Shown here in pieces: positions 1 through 7,022 of a stretch of 26,363 nucleotides of DNA. The DNA is taken from the NCBI GenBank assembly GCA_900549745.1, contig URPJ01000019.1, positions 1-26,363 of the forward strand, written 5' to 3'. This DNA is from an uncultured Collinsella sp. GTDB taxonomy: Bacteria; Actinomycetota; Coriobacteriia; Coriobacteriales; Coriobacteriaceae. Position numbers and translations under genes: made by a program. Each line of letters opens with the position of its first letter. The stretch's first letter is position 1. The notes under the pieces were generated by a model. It did not search any database. It worked only from the letters and a program-made list of their open reading frames with translations, and was not told where the DNA came from.

Positions 1-199
1 GCGTCCTAGTGTTCGCTTCTAATAAAAGAAGGCCAAGATTCGGGACGCAGTTCATGGTTGCCCAGTACCCCTGTTTCCATACGACGTGATCATGTCCGTC
101 GGAGCTATCGGCTCTAATCAAAACGCAAACACAAGGTAATACGCAGGTTTTGACCCTCTGGAGGGGAGGGGTGGGCCTGCTTGTGCAAAAGGAGAAAAC
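1..199 (+). other. leader region upstream of the PTS gene
   Basis: No gene is supported here. The stretch holds a small inverted repeat (CTTCT/AGAAG around 16-33) and a short CCCTC/GAGGG hairpin near 155-165. A strong ribosome binding site, AAAAGGAG at 187-194, lies five bases before the ATG at 200. Any fructose operon partners (1-phosphofructokinase, EIIA, HPr) would lie to the left, outside the window. I see no convincing -35/-10 pair. Confidence 0.4.
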
Positions 200-1690
200 A
201 TGTCAGCTACAAACGAGAAAACGGGAGGCGGCACCTACGACGTCGTTGCCATCACGGCGTGCCCGACAGGCATTGCCCATACGTTTATGGCAGCAAAGGG
301 GCTTGAGGACCAGGCCGCCAAGATGGGCGTGAGCATCAAGGTCGAAACTCAGGGCTCGGGCGGCGCCAAGAACGTGCTGACGGCCGCCGACATCGCGGGT
401 GCTACGGGCGTCATCATCGCGGCGGACAAGAACGTCGAGCTCGATCGCTTTGACGGCAAGCCGGTCTATTCGTGTGCCGTAACGCGTGGCATCAACGACG
501 CCGAGGAGCTCATCAACATCGCACTCGCAGGCAATGCGCCCATTCACCACGTGGCCGGTGGCGCGTCCGCTCAGCCCGCCGTTGAGGGCGAGTCCGAGGG
601 CCTGGGCCGCAGGGTCTACAAGGACCTCATGAACGGCGTTTCGCACATGCTGCCCTTCGTCGTTGGCGGTGGCATCCTTATGGCACTTTCGTTCCTGCTC
701 GACCAGGCCGGTCTGGGCACGAGCGCCTACGGTCACAGCACGCCGGTCGCGGCCTTCTTTAACCTAGCGGGCAACCAGGCGTTCAACTTCATGCTGCCCA
801 TCCTCGCGGGCTACATCGCCATGTCCATCGCCGACCGTCCGGGCTTGGCGGCGGGCTTTGTGGGCGGCTGGATCGCCAAGCAGGGCTTTACGCTCGGATA
901 TCTGACGACGGCCATGGACGCCGACGCTCAGGCCCAGCTCGTTTCCGCGGGCTTTTTGGGCGCGCTGCTGGTCGGCTTTGCCGCCGGTGCTATCGTCAAC
1001 GCGCTCAAAAAGGTGGCAAGTGCGCTGCCCGAGTCGCTCGACGGCATCAAGCCCATGCTCATCTACCCGGTATTCGGCATTCTTCTGACCAGCCTGTTCA
1101 TGATGGCCATCAACCCCATCATGGGCGTCATCAACACTGCCATCACCGGTGCGCTCAACGGCCTCTCCGGCACGAGCATCGTCCTGCTAGGCATCATCTG
1201 CGCCGGCATGCAGGCGACCGACATGGGTGGCCCCATCAACAAGGCTGCGTACGTCTTTGGCACCGCCGCCCTTGCCGAACAGACCGTGCAGGGCAACATG
1301 ATTATGGCCGCCGTCATGGCCGGTGGCATGGTTCCGCCTCTGGTGATCGCCCTTTCCACGACCTTCTTTAAGAACCGTTGGACTGAGGCTGATCGCAAGG
1401 CCGGCCTGGTGAACTACATCATGGGTCTGTCGTTTATTACCGAGGGCGCCATTCCCTTTGCCGCAGCCGATCCGCTGCGTGTGCTGCCCGCCTGCATCCT
1501 GGGCTCCGCGACCGCCGGTGGCCTGTCGATGCTCTTCGGTTGCGCCAGCCCCGCTCCGCACGGTGGCGCGTGGGTCATCGCCGTCATCACGAACCCGGTG
1601 CAGTACCTGCTGGCACTTGCCATCGGCGCCGTGGTCGGCTGCCTGGTCCTGAGCTTCCTCAAGAAACCGCTCGACAAGACTGCCGAGTAA
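200..1690 (+). CDS. fruA: PTS fructose-type transporter subunit EIIBC
   Basis: Membrane phosphotransferase permease that imports a sugar, probably fructose, while phosphorylating it. The 496-residue protein starts with a IIB domain (about residues 14-110) carrying the phosphocysteine motif ACPTGIAHTFMAA, with Cys21 as the phospho-acceptor. A hydrophobic IIC domain follows (about 145-490), with family signatures MGGPINKAAYVFG and ITEGAIPFAAADP. There is no IIA domain, so an EIIA must be encoded elsewhere. The ATG at 200 is fixed by AAAAGGAG five bases upstream; an overlapping out-of-frame ORF at 150 has no such support. Substrate: the IIB/IIC signatures are those of the fructose family, but mannose- or mannitol-like relatives cannot be excluded without the neighbouring genes. 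A perfect hairpin terminator follows the stop by 25 bases. Confidence 0.93.
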   Translation: MSATNEKTGGGTYDVVAITACPTGIAHTFMAAKGLEDQAAKMGVSIKVETQGSGGAKNVLTAADIAGATGVIIAADKNVELDRFDGKPVYSCAVTRGINDAEELINIALAGNAPIHHVAGGASAQPAVEGESEGLGRRVYKDLMNGVSHMLPFVVGGGILMALSFLLDQAGLGTSAYGHSTPVAAFFNLAGNQAFNFMLPILAGYIAMSIADRPGLAAGFVGGWIAKQGFTLGYLTTAMDADAQAQLVSAGFLGALLVGFAAGAIVNALKKVASALPESLDGIKPMLIYPVFGILLTSLFMMAINPIMGVINTAITGALNGLSGTSIVLLGIICAGMQATDMGGPINKAAYVFGTAALAEQTVQGNMIMAAVMAGGMVPPLVIALSTTFFKNRWTEADRKAGLVNYIMGLSFITEGAIPFAAADPLRVLPACILGSATAGGLSMLFGCASPAPHGGAWVIAVITNPVQYLLALAIGAVVGCLVLSFLKKPLDKTAE

Positions 1691-1714
1691 CGGAAACTAG
1701 ATAGTTTTCTCAAT

Positions 1715-1755
1715 AGAAAAGCGGCAACGTCCATTGGGGGCGTTGCCGCTTTTCT
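1715..1755 (+). terminator. rho-independent terminator of the PTS gene
   Basis: Perfect 15-bp inverted repeat (1715-1729 and 1741-1755; arm AGAAAAGCGGCAACG) with an 11-base loop. A-rich and T-rich ends on the two strands let it work in both directions. It lies 25 bases after the PTS stop codon. Confidence 0.9.
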
Positions 1756-1768
1756 GTCTGCCGGTTTG

Positions 1769-1984
1769 TCTCGATCTGTAACATTTAGACCGTTTAAAGT
1801 GGGCCAGATGTTACAGATTGAGATACTTCTGAACCGCGTCAGCCCTTTGTTTCGATCTGTAACATCTGGGGCCGATTTTGCCGAGTTATTGTTACAGATT
1901 TAGATTTTGCCTTGCGGGGGATTCGAATGTCTCGATCTGTAACAGATAGACCGGAAAATGGGTTCTAACTGTTACAGATTGAGA
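1769..1984. repeat. three copies of a 55-bp inverted-repeat element
   Basis: Three units of identical length lie at 1769-1823, 1850-1904 and 1930-1984, with start-to-start distances of 81 and 80 bp. Each has a left arm close to TCTCGATCTGTAACA and a right arm close to TGTTACAGATTGAGA. The arms are reverse complements apart from a position that would form a G-U pair in RNA; the middle copy has one extra change. The 25-base centres differ completely between copies. The units sit between two convergent genes, beyond the terminators of both, so they are not leaders of either. They resemble a cluster of binding sites or a REP-like intergenic element. The function is unknown. Confidence 0.85.
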
Positions 1985-2014
1985 TCTTCTGCGACGCGGC
2001 GAAACCATTGCGGC

Positions 2015-2055
2015 AAAACCACCACAAAGGTGCCTGTCCCCTTTGTGGTGGTTTT
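2015..2055 (-). terminator. bidirectional terminator at the end of the pseudouridine synthase gene
   Basis: Perfect 16-bp inverted repeat (2015-2030 and 2040-2055; arm AAAACCACCACAAAGG) with a nine-base loop reading TGCCTGTCC. The outermost T pairs inside the stop codon of the minus-strand gene, so stem and stop overlap by one base. T-runs flank it on both strands. Confidence 0.85.
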
Positions 2056-2714
2056 TAGGGCTCCCAGGGGCAGGGGGCTTCGATGTGGATGTGCTCGCCG
2101 GTTACGGGATGCGTAAAGGACACGCTGTGGGCGTGGAGCATGAGGCCGCAGGGGCGCGGCGTTCCGTACAGGTCGTCGCCAACCAGGGGGTGATGCTCGC
2201 TGGCCAGGTGCACACGGATCTGGTGCTTGCGGCCGGTGAGCAGCTCGACATCGATATAGGAACGCGCGGGCAGGCCTCGGCGGCTCTTAAGGCGCTTGAG
2301 CACCTTGACGCGCGTCTGAGACGGCTTGCCGCTGGCGCCAACGCGCATCTTGCGGCTATCGTGGCGGTCGCGGGCGATGGGCTTGTCGATGAGCTTCTCG
2401 TCCCAGTCGATCTTGCCCTCGGCCAGCGCCAGATAGTGCTTTTCGAAGGCGTGGTCGATGACCATTTGGTCAAAGGCGGGCTGCGTCTGTTTGTCGAGCG
2501 AAAACAACACCACGCCGGTGGTGTTGCGGTCCAGGCGGTTGAGCGGCTGCATGTCGGTCGCGGCAAAGCCGTCACCCATCGCCAGCAGCAGGTCGCTGGC
2601 GTAGTCGGTGAGCGTGCGCTCGCCGGTGCCGTCGCCGTGGACGATCATGCCGGCGGGCTTGTCGATGGCCATGAGCCAGGCGTCGCAGTAAAGGACTTGA
2701 GGTTCTTCGTTCAC
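2055..2714 (-). CDS. RluA-family RNA pseudouridine synthase
   Basis: Predicted to isomerise a uridine in rRNA or tRNA to pseudouridine. The 219-residue protein has the family's catalytic loop as LNRLDRNTTGVV, with Asp62 the expected nucleophile. The usual leading His of HRLD is Asn here, a variation seen in some subfamilies. The downstream motifs RSYIDVELLTGRKHQIRVHL and HPLVGDDLYG are typical of RluA/RluC/RluD. It lacks an N-terminal S4 domain and is about 90 residues shorter than RluC/RluD, so it is a stand-alone catalytic domain whose target position cannot be named. It lies 15 bases downstream of the U32 peptidase gene on the same strand, so the two are probably co-transcribed; both may act on ribosomal RNA. 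Confidence 0.9.
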   Translation of the reverse strand: MNEEPQVLYCDAWLMAIDKPAGMIVHGDGTGERTLTDYASDLLLAMGDGFAATDMQPLNRLDRNTTGVVLFSLDKQTQPAFDQMVIDHAFEKHYLALAEGKIDWDEKLIDKPIARDRHDSRKMRVGASGKPSQTRVKVLKRLKSRRGLPARSYIDVELLTGRKHQIRVHLASEHHPLVGDDLYGTPRPCGLMLHAHSVSFTHPVTGEHIHIEAPCPWEP

Positions 2715-2729
2715 GTGTAAGCCTTTCGG

Positions 2730-5225
2730 TTAGCTAATTCCCACAAACATGCAGCCCGAGGTGGCGCCGCGCAGGCGGGCGGCGGGCTTGCGGCCGGCCT
2801 GTGCTGCTTCGACGGCACGACGGACGCGGGCGACGGCACGGCCCACCTCATCTGTCTCGAGCAGCGTTCCGTCTACCATGAGACGACGCACGCCGGCATC
2901 GAGCAGCTGAGGAACCTGCGGCGTGAGGTCGATGGGGTAGGCGTCGTACAGGCGAGAGCGGCCATGGATGTCGGTGCGTACGGGCATGACCTTGCCGTCG
3001 ATATTCTTGAGTGACAGCTTGCGGGCGCGCAGGCGGCAGTTAGCGCAATCGTGGATGCAGCCATTGGCCACCTGCAGGATGCAGTGCTCACTCGTCATAA
3101 CGCGCGGGCGGCCGAACACAGTGATGCCCAGAGCCGCGGGCGCGGCGGCGCCGAGCGAGACAATCTCGTCGAGCGTGATCTCGGGCGAGAGCCAAAACGC
3201 ACCGGCTCCGCGCTCGGCAAGCGCCTCCATGCAGGGCGTGTTGTGCACCGGCAGACAAGAGCGAATCTCGGCCGTGGCGCCAACCTGGGCGGCCAGGGCA
3301 AGCTCAGAGATGTTGCCAATAGCGACCGTGGCGCCGGCAACAACCCACGGGTCGACGCGTACGTGGTCAACGGCGCGGCAGACCTCGTCGAGCACGGGTA
3401 CGATGCCCTGCTCAAATGCATCGGCGGGGGAGAGCTCGGCCGCATCGAGCGTGTCGGTGGTCATGTAGATGCGCGTTGCACCCTCGGCGCGAGCGGCCTC
3501 GGCGGCCTCGAGCGAGGTGACGGTGGCGCAGATCTGCGGCTCATCGCGGTAGTGCTCGGGCGCGGGGCGGGAATCACTGGTTACAATCGCCGGCAGCTCG
3601 AGCGTTTTCGCGCGCTCCTCGTACGGTGCCAGAATGGCCTCTTCCAGCGCCTTACAAGCGGCGGCGCGCACCTTGTGTACGGCAGAAAAGCCCATACCGC
3701 AGCCGGCGTCGAGCGAAACGTCAAAGCTTGCGGCCTCAAAGGGAGAGGAGCCCATGCGCCCGACGTGCTCAACCAGATCGGATGCCTCGACGGCGCGGGT
3801 CTTGGCAGCCTCGACGGTAAAGCCCGTGGCCGTGGCCGTAAGCGAAGGATCGTCACAGCAGGTGAGCGTAACGGTAAACGGCTCGCCTAGACGCGCCACA
3901 ACGGACACGTCTACAGAGCGGCGGCGCAGCACATCGCGTTTGAGCGCAGCGCCGGCAGCGTCAATGGCGCGCTGGCTTCGAATCACGCGCACGCGGCAGC
4001 CCTCGGGCATGCTGCGGGGCACACGGCATTCGATGATGTCGCCGGCGGCGGCATCATCAGCGGCAATGGTGGTCAGGAACTGGTCAAATTCGTTATCGTG
4101 GCGAAGCTCCAGCAGGTCGCCCTTGCCCACGGGCTCAAACAGCTCAATGCGGGCGATGGCAGCGCGGCGACGGCGGTCGTCGGGTTTGAGCCCGCGCACA
4201 TCGCGGTTGGCCAGACGGCTGCCCAGCACCGTGCCTACGATCTGGCCGCGGTTGTTGGATCGCTCGTAACTCATCATCTCGTCGCCCGAGGTGCCGTCCT
4301 GATAGGCGTGCGTAAAGTCGCGGTTAAAGCAACGCTTGAGCTGGCGCTGGCGGGCGGCCTCCTCGTCCTTGGCCACGGTGGCTCCGGCCAGCATATCGTC
4401 AATTTCGTGACGGTACACATCGACGATGGAGTACACGTAATCGGGCGCCTTCATGCGGCCCTCGAGCTTGAGCGATGCGGCGCCGGCGTCATACAGACGG
4501 CGAACAAGCTGCGAAGTGTTGGTGTCGCGCGGGCACAGCGCGCGCTCGCGACCGGCAGGGGAGAGCGAGCGGCCGTTCTCGTCGATCAGCTCGTAAGGCA
4601 GGCGACAGGGCTGAGCGCACATACCGCGGTTGGCCGAGCGGCCCGCCATGGCAAAGCTCGACAGCAGGCACAGACCCGAGTAGCAAAAGCAGATGGCGCC
4701 GTGGCTAAAGACCTCGAGGTCCACATCGGGCGCGGCGTTGTGAATGGCGGCGATCTCGTCGATGGAGAGCTCGCGCGAGAGAGTCACGCGGTCGGCGCCC
4801 TGCTCGCGGCACCAGATAGTTCCGCGGTCGTCGTGGATGTTCGCCTGGGTCGAGATATGCGTCTCGATGCCGGGCATGGTGCGCTTGACTTCAAAGAACA
4901 GGCCCCAGTCCTGGATGATAAAGGCGTCGGCGCCCAGCGTGGAGCAGCGATGGATGAGCTGCAGTGCATCGCCCATCTCGGACTGCTTGATGACGATGTT
5001 GACCGTGACGTAGACGCGCGACCCGGCTAGATGCGCGGCGCGGCAGGCTTGCTCAAAGGCCTCGTCGGTAAAGTTGGTGGCCTTGCGGCGGGCGTTAAAG
5101 CTGCCCATGCCGCAGTAGATGGCGTCTGCCCCGGCGGCGAGTGCGGCGGCAAAAGGCTCGGGCCCTCCGGCGGGGGCCAAAAGCTCGGGCCTGCGGTTAG
5201 TGGTTCGGCTGGCGGTTGCGGTCAT
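2730..5225 (-). CDS. U32 family peptidase (RlhA/YrrO-like, DUF3656 type)
   Basis: Member of the U32 'collagenase-like' family. Characterised relatives (E. coli RlhA, TrhP) are needed for hydroxylation of rRNA or tRNA rather than proteolysis. The 831-residue protein opens with LLAPAGGPEPFAAALAAGAD, typical of the U32 barrel. The family signature is at about 171-186 (EVFSHGAICFCYSGLC: Cys179, 181, 186), followed by Cys203/Cys207 in RGMCAQPCR. A second cysteine group lies near the C-terminus (Cys715, 723, 727, 730), suggesting a metal or Fe-S site. It is longer than E. coli RlhA (about 650 residues), in line with the larger DUF3656-containing forms. The ATG at 5225 follows AAAGGCAGGAT on the minus strand. 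It heads the two-gene unit with the pseudouridine synthase. Confidence 0.9.
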   Translation of the reverse strand: MTATASRTTNRRPELLAPAGGPEPFAAALAAGADAIYCGMGSFNARRKATNFTDEAFEQACRAAHLAGSRVYVTVNIVIKQSEMGDALQLIHRCSTLGADAFIIQDWGLFFEVKRTMPGIETHISTQANIHDDRGTIWCREQGADRVTLSRELSIDEIAAIHNAAPDVDLEVFSHGAICFCYSGLCLLSSFAMAGRSANRGMCAQPCRLPYELIDENGRSLSPAGRERALCPRDTNTSQLVRRLYDAGAASLKLEGRMKAPDYVYSIVDVYRHEIDDMLAGATVAKDEEAARQRQLKRCFNRDFTHAYQDGTSGDEMMSYERSNNRGQIVGTVLGSRLANRDVRGLKPDDRRRRAAIARIELFEPVGKGDLLELRHDNEFDQFLTTIAADDAAAGDIIECRVPRSMPEGCRVRVIRSQRAIDAAGAALKRDVLRRRSVDVSVVARLGEPFTVTLTCCDDPSLTATATGFTVEAAKTRAVEASDLVEHVGRMGSSPFEAASFDVSLDAGCGMGFSAVHKVRAAACKALEEAILAPYEERAKTLELPAIVTSDSRPAPEHYRDEPQICATVTSLEAAEAARAEGATRIYMTTDTLDAAELSPADAFEQGIVPVLDEVCRAVDHVRVDPWVVAGATVAIGNISELALAAQVGATAEIRSCLPVHNTPCMEALAERGAGAFWLSPEITLDEIVSLGAAAPAALGITVFGRPRVMTSEHCILQVANGCIHDCANCRLRARKLSLKNIDGKVMPVRTDIHGRSRLYDAYPIDLTPQVPQLLDAGVRRLMVDGTLLETDEVGRAVARVRRAVEAAQAGRKPAARLRGATSGCMFVGIS

Positions 5226-5524
5226 ATCCTGCCTTTCAAAATGCTCAGATATTCAAAAGTATAGTGGCGTCGCTGCGGTGGGCGACGCCCGCAGCCTAAG
5301 CAGGACAAAGTCTTCAGCAGCTTGGACTGGCTGCTCCACATGAGAACCGTTCAGCGGTTCGGAGAAACCGTTGGGCGATAAAATATTCTCGCAAGCTGAT
5401 AATATTCTTGCATCGCACGGAAACCTTGAGTACTATCCCAATCAAGCGCGGTGTTCAGACCGAATTGTGCCTCCCGGTGCGAACGCCGCGCTCACGCTCT
5501 CTATCTGATCGTAAGGAGAAAAAC
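5226..5524. promoter_or_regulatory. divergent promoter region between the U32 peptidase and ridA
   Basis: No gene of its own. For the minus-strand gene a -10-like TATACT lies at 5263-5258. Next to it is a perfect 8-bp hairpin (5266-5273/5282-5289). For ridA there is an extended -10 (TGATAATAT, 5397-5405). It is embedded in two direct copies of AATATTCTYGCA at 5382-5393 and 5401-5412, 19 bp apart, which could be an operator. A small hairpin GAACCG/CGGTTC lies at 5344-5360. The -35 boxes are not convincing. Confidence 0.4.
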
Positions 5525-5902
5525 ATGAGCAAGACCGTCGTGTCTTCCGATAACGCACCGGCCGCCATCGGCCCGTATTCCCCCGGTATCCAGGCCGGCA
5601 ACATGGTGTTCCTGTCCGGCCAGCTGGGCATCGACCCCGCGACCGGCAAGATGCCCGAGGGCGTCGAGGCCCAGGCCAAGCAGTCCCTCGCCAATGTCGA
5701 GGCCCTGCTGACCGCTGCCGGCGCCACCTTTGCCGATGTCGTCAAGACCACGGTCTACCTGGCCGACATCGCCGACTTCGCCGCCGTGAACGAGATCTAC
5801 GCCTCCAAGTTCGAGGCCCCGTTTCCCGCGCGCAGCGCCTTCCAGGTTGCCGCCCTTCCGGCTGGCGGTCTGGTCGAGATCGAGGTCGTCGCCGCCCTCT
5901 AA
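5525..5902 (+). CDS. ridA: RidA family reactive intermediate/imine deaminase
   Basis: Cytosolic enzyme that hydrolyses reactive enamines/imines such as 2-aminoacrylate made by PLP enzymes. I place the start at the ATG at 5525 because AAGGAG (5513-5518) is six bases upstream and the protein then begins MSKTVVSSDNAPAAIGPYSP, the normal RidA N-terminus. An in-frame ATG at 5408 would only add a non-conserved tail. The 125 residues match the family's usual length. The conserved GPYSP, SGQLG and the C-terminal PARSAFQVAALPAGGLVEIE are present, with Arg103 and Glu120 matching the active-site Arg and Glu of E. coli RidA. It sits next to the purine locus. In related clusters a diaminopropionate ammonia-lyase releases 2-aminoacrylate, so a supporting role is possible but inferred. 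Confidence 0.95.
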   Translation: MSKTVVSSDNAPAAIGPYSPGIQAGNMVFLSGQLGIDPATGKMPEGVEAQAKQSLANVEALLTAAGATFADVVKTTVYLADIADFAAVNEIYASKFEAPFPARSAFQVAALPAGGLVEIEVVAAL

Positions 5903-5932
5903 GGTGTTGGCAACAACTAAACATGACATGCA

Positions 5933-5971
5933 AAAAGACCCTGCAGCGCGTGCGAGCTGCAGAGTCTTTTG
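5933..5971 (+). terminator. terminator between ridA and the convergent regulator gene
   Basis: Stem of 15 bp with one mismatch (5933-5947 and 5956-5970; AAAAGAC.CTGCAGC with its complement) and an eight-base loop. It ends in TTTTGTT on the plus strand and has an A-run on the other side, so it can serve both convergent genes. Confidence 0.85.
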
Positions 5972-6014
5972 TTAAGTGACGAATCGCTTGTGGAGCCGCG
6001 CTCCATTTTGCTCG

Positions 6015-6671
6015 TTAGCCCTCCTTGCGAACTTTTTGCAGGTAGCGGTAGACGCTGGGCTCCGAGATGCCCAACGCGGTGGCGGCGCAGGCCACGGCGC
6101 CCTTGAGCATGAACACCCCGTTGCCGTTGAGGTGGCGAATGACGTCCACGCGGTCGCTTTGACCAAGCGACGTCACATCCAGCCCGCGAGCGCTCAGCAG
6201 CTCGGCAATGCTGCGGTCGATGAGCTCCTGTGTGGACTCCGAAAGGCTTTCGACCTCGATAGAGGCGGGCTCCGTGCGCGTCGGCGCCGCGTCGAAGCAC
6301 GCCATGAGCTGCTGTGCCATGGCGTTGATGGAGCGCACGGTCGAGAGGTCGGTGTTGACGCAGAGCATGCCGACGATCTCGTCATTCTCGCGGATAAAGT
6401 ACGTCGCTGACTCCAATGTCTTGCCACCGGCACCGCGGCCCTCGTAGCCCGTAATAAACGGCAGGTCGCGATACTTGGCGTCGTGCATGATCTTGAGCGC
6501 CAGATCGGTGGCGGGACCGCCGACCTTGCGGCCGCTCACGATACCGTTGCGGATATCGACGATGGCGTGGTCGGGATCCGAGAAATCGTGCAGGACGATT
6601 TCGCTGTTCTTACCGAGTACCTGCTCCAGGAAATCGACCATCGGCAAAAAGCGACGTACGGTCTCGTTCAC
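6015..6671 (-). CDS. YheO/DauR-type transcriptional regulator (PAS-like + HTH)
   Basis: DNA-binding regulator with an N-terminal YheO-type PAS-like ligand domain (about residues 5-110; LGKNSEIVLHDFSDPDHAIVD, ITGYEGRGAGGKTLESATYF). A C-terminal DauR-type helix-turn-helix follows (about 160-215; ACAATALGISEPSVYRYLQK). The frame is open to a TTG at 6677, but that TTG directly abuts AAAGGAG (6684-6678). The GTG at 6671 is six bases from it and is the better start, giving 218 residues beginning MNETVRRFLP. It is divergent from the purine genes, with a 351-base gap carrying repeated TGCGTAAT boxes. Known relatives (DauR) repress an adjacent amino-acid catabolic operon. By position it probably senses a purine or pathway intermediate; the ligand is unknown. 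Confidence 0.88.
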   Translation of the reverse strand: MNETVRRFLPMVDFLEQVLGKNSEIVLHDFSDPDHAIVDIRNGIVSGRKVGGPATDLALKIMHDAKYRDLPFITGYEGRGAGGKTLESATYFIRENDEIVGMLCVNTDLSTVRSINAMAQQLMACFDAAPTRTEPASIEVESLSESTQELIDRSIAELLSARGLDVTSLGQSDRVDVIRHLNGNGVFMLKGAVACAATALGISEPSVYRYLQKVRKEG

Positions 6672-7022
6672 GGGCAACTCCTTTGGGTTCTATCGAAGTG
6701 TTCATAACAATTTTTTATCATGGTAACACGCTGCCCATCATCTCGTATATCCGCAGGTACATTGCGTAATGCAGACGAACGGTAGGAATTTAGCGGTAAA
6801 CGGTTGACCAAAAGAAATGTTAGATGTTATTTTGACCAGACACTTTCCTGACCTGCGGAAATGCGTAATTTCAGCTGAAGAATAGTCTGATAACAAAAAA
6901 TTATTATTGAGAATGAGAATCATCTTTAATACGATATGCAATGAAGGCACAACCTCAACCCCGCACTGCGTCACAATAGAGCGTCAGATGCGAAAACAAC
7001 TACTTCGAGGATTGGTGGTCAA
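6672..7022. promoter_or_regulatory. control region between the regulator and the purine operon
   Basis: AT-rich compared with its surroundings, and with no gene. Visible elements: AAAGGAG for the minus-strand regulator (6678-6684); TGCGTAAT at 6763-6770 and again at 6862-6869; two direct copies of TTGACCA (6804-6810, 6832-6838; 28 bp apart); a dyad GAAAT-N5-ATTTC (6858-6872) overlapping the perfect palindrome TTCAGCTGAA (6870-6879); and the promoter described separately at 6907-6935. Several of these could be operators for the divergent regulator. Confidence 0.5.
6907..6935 (+). promoter_or_regulatory. promoter of the purine operon with a Fur-box-like overlap
   Basis: TTGAGA (6907-6912), 17-base spacer, TACGAT (6930-6935): a good sigma-70-type promoter 87 bases before the permease ATG. 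The spacer and -35 contain GAGAATGAGAATCATCTTT (6909-6927). It matches the classic Fur consensus GATAATGATAATCATTATC at 14 of 19 positions by my count. Binding by a Fur-like repressor here would block the promoter. Confidence 0.5.

Noticed and set aside
6672..6677. TTG start for the regulator at 6677
   Set aside because: It touches the Shine-Dalgarno sequence with no spacing; the GTG at 6671 is six bases away and gives a normal N-terminus.
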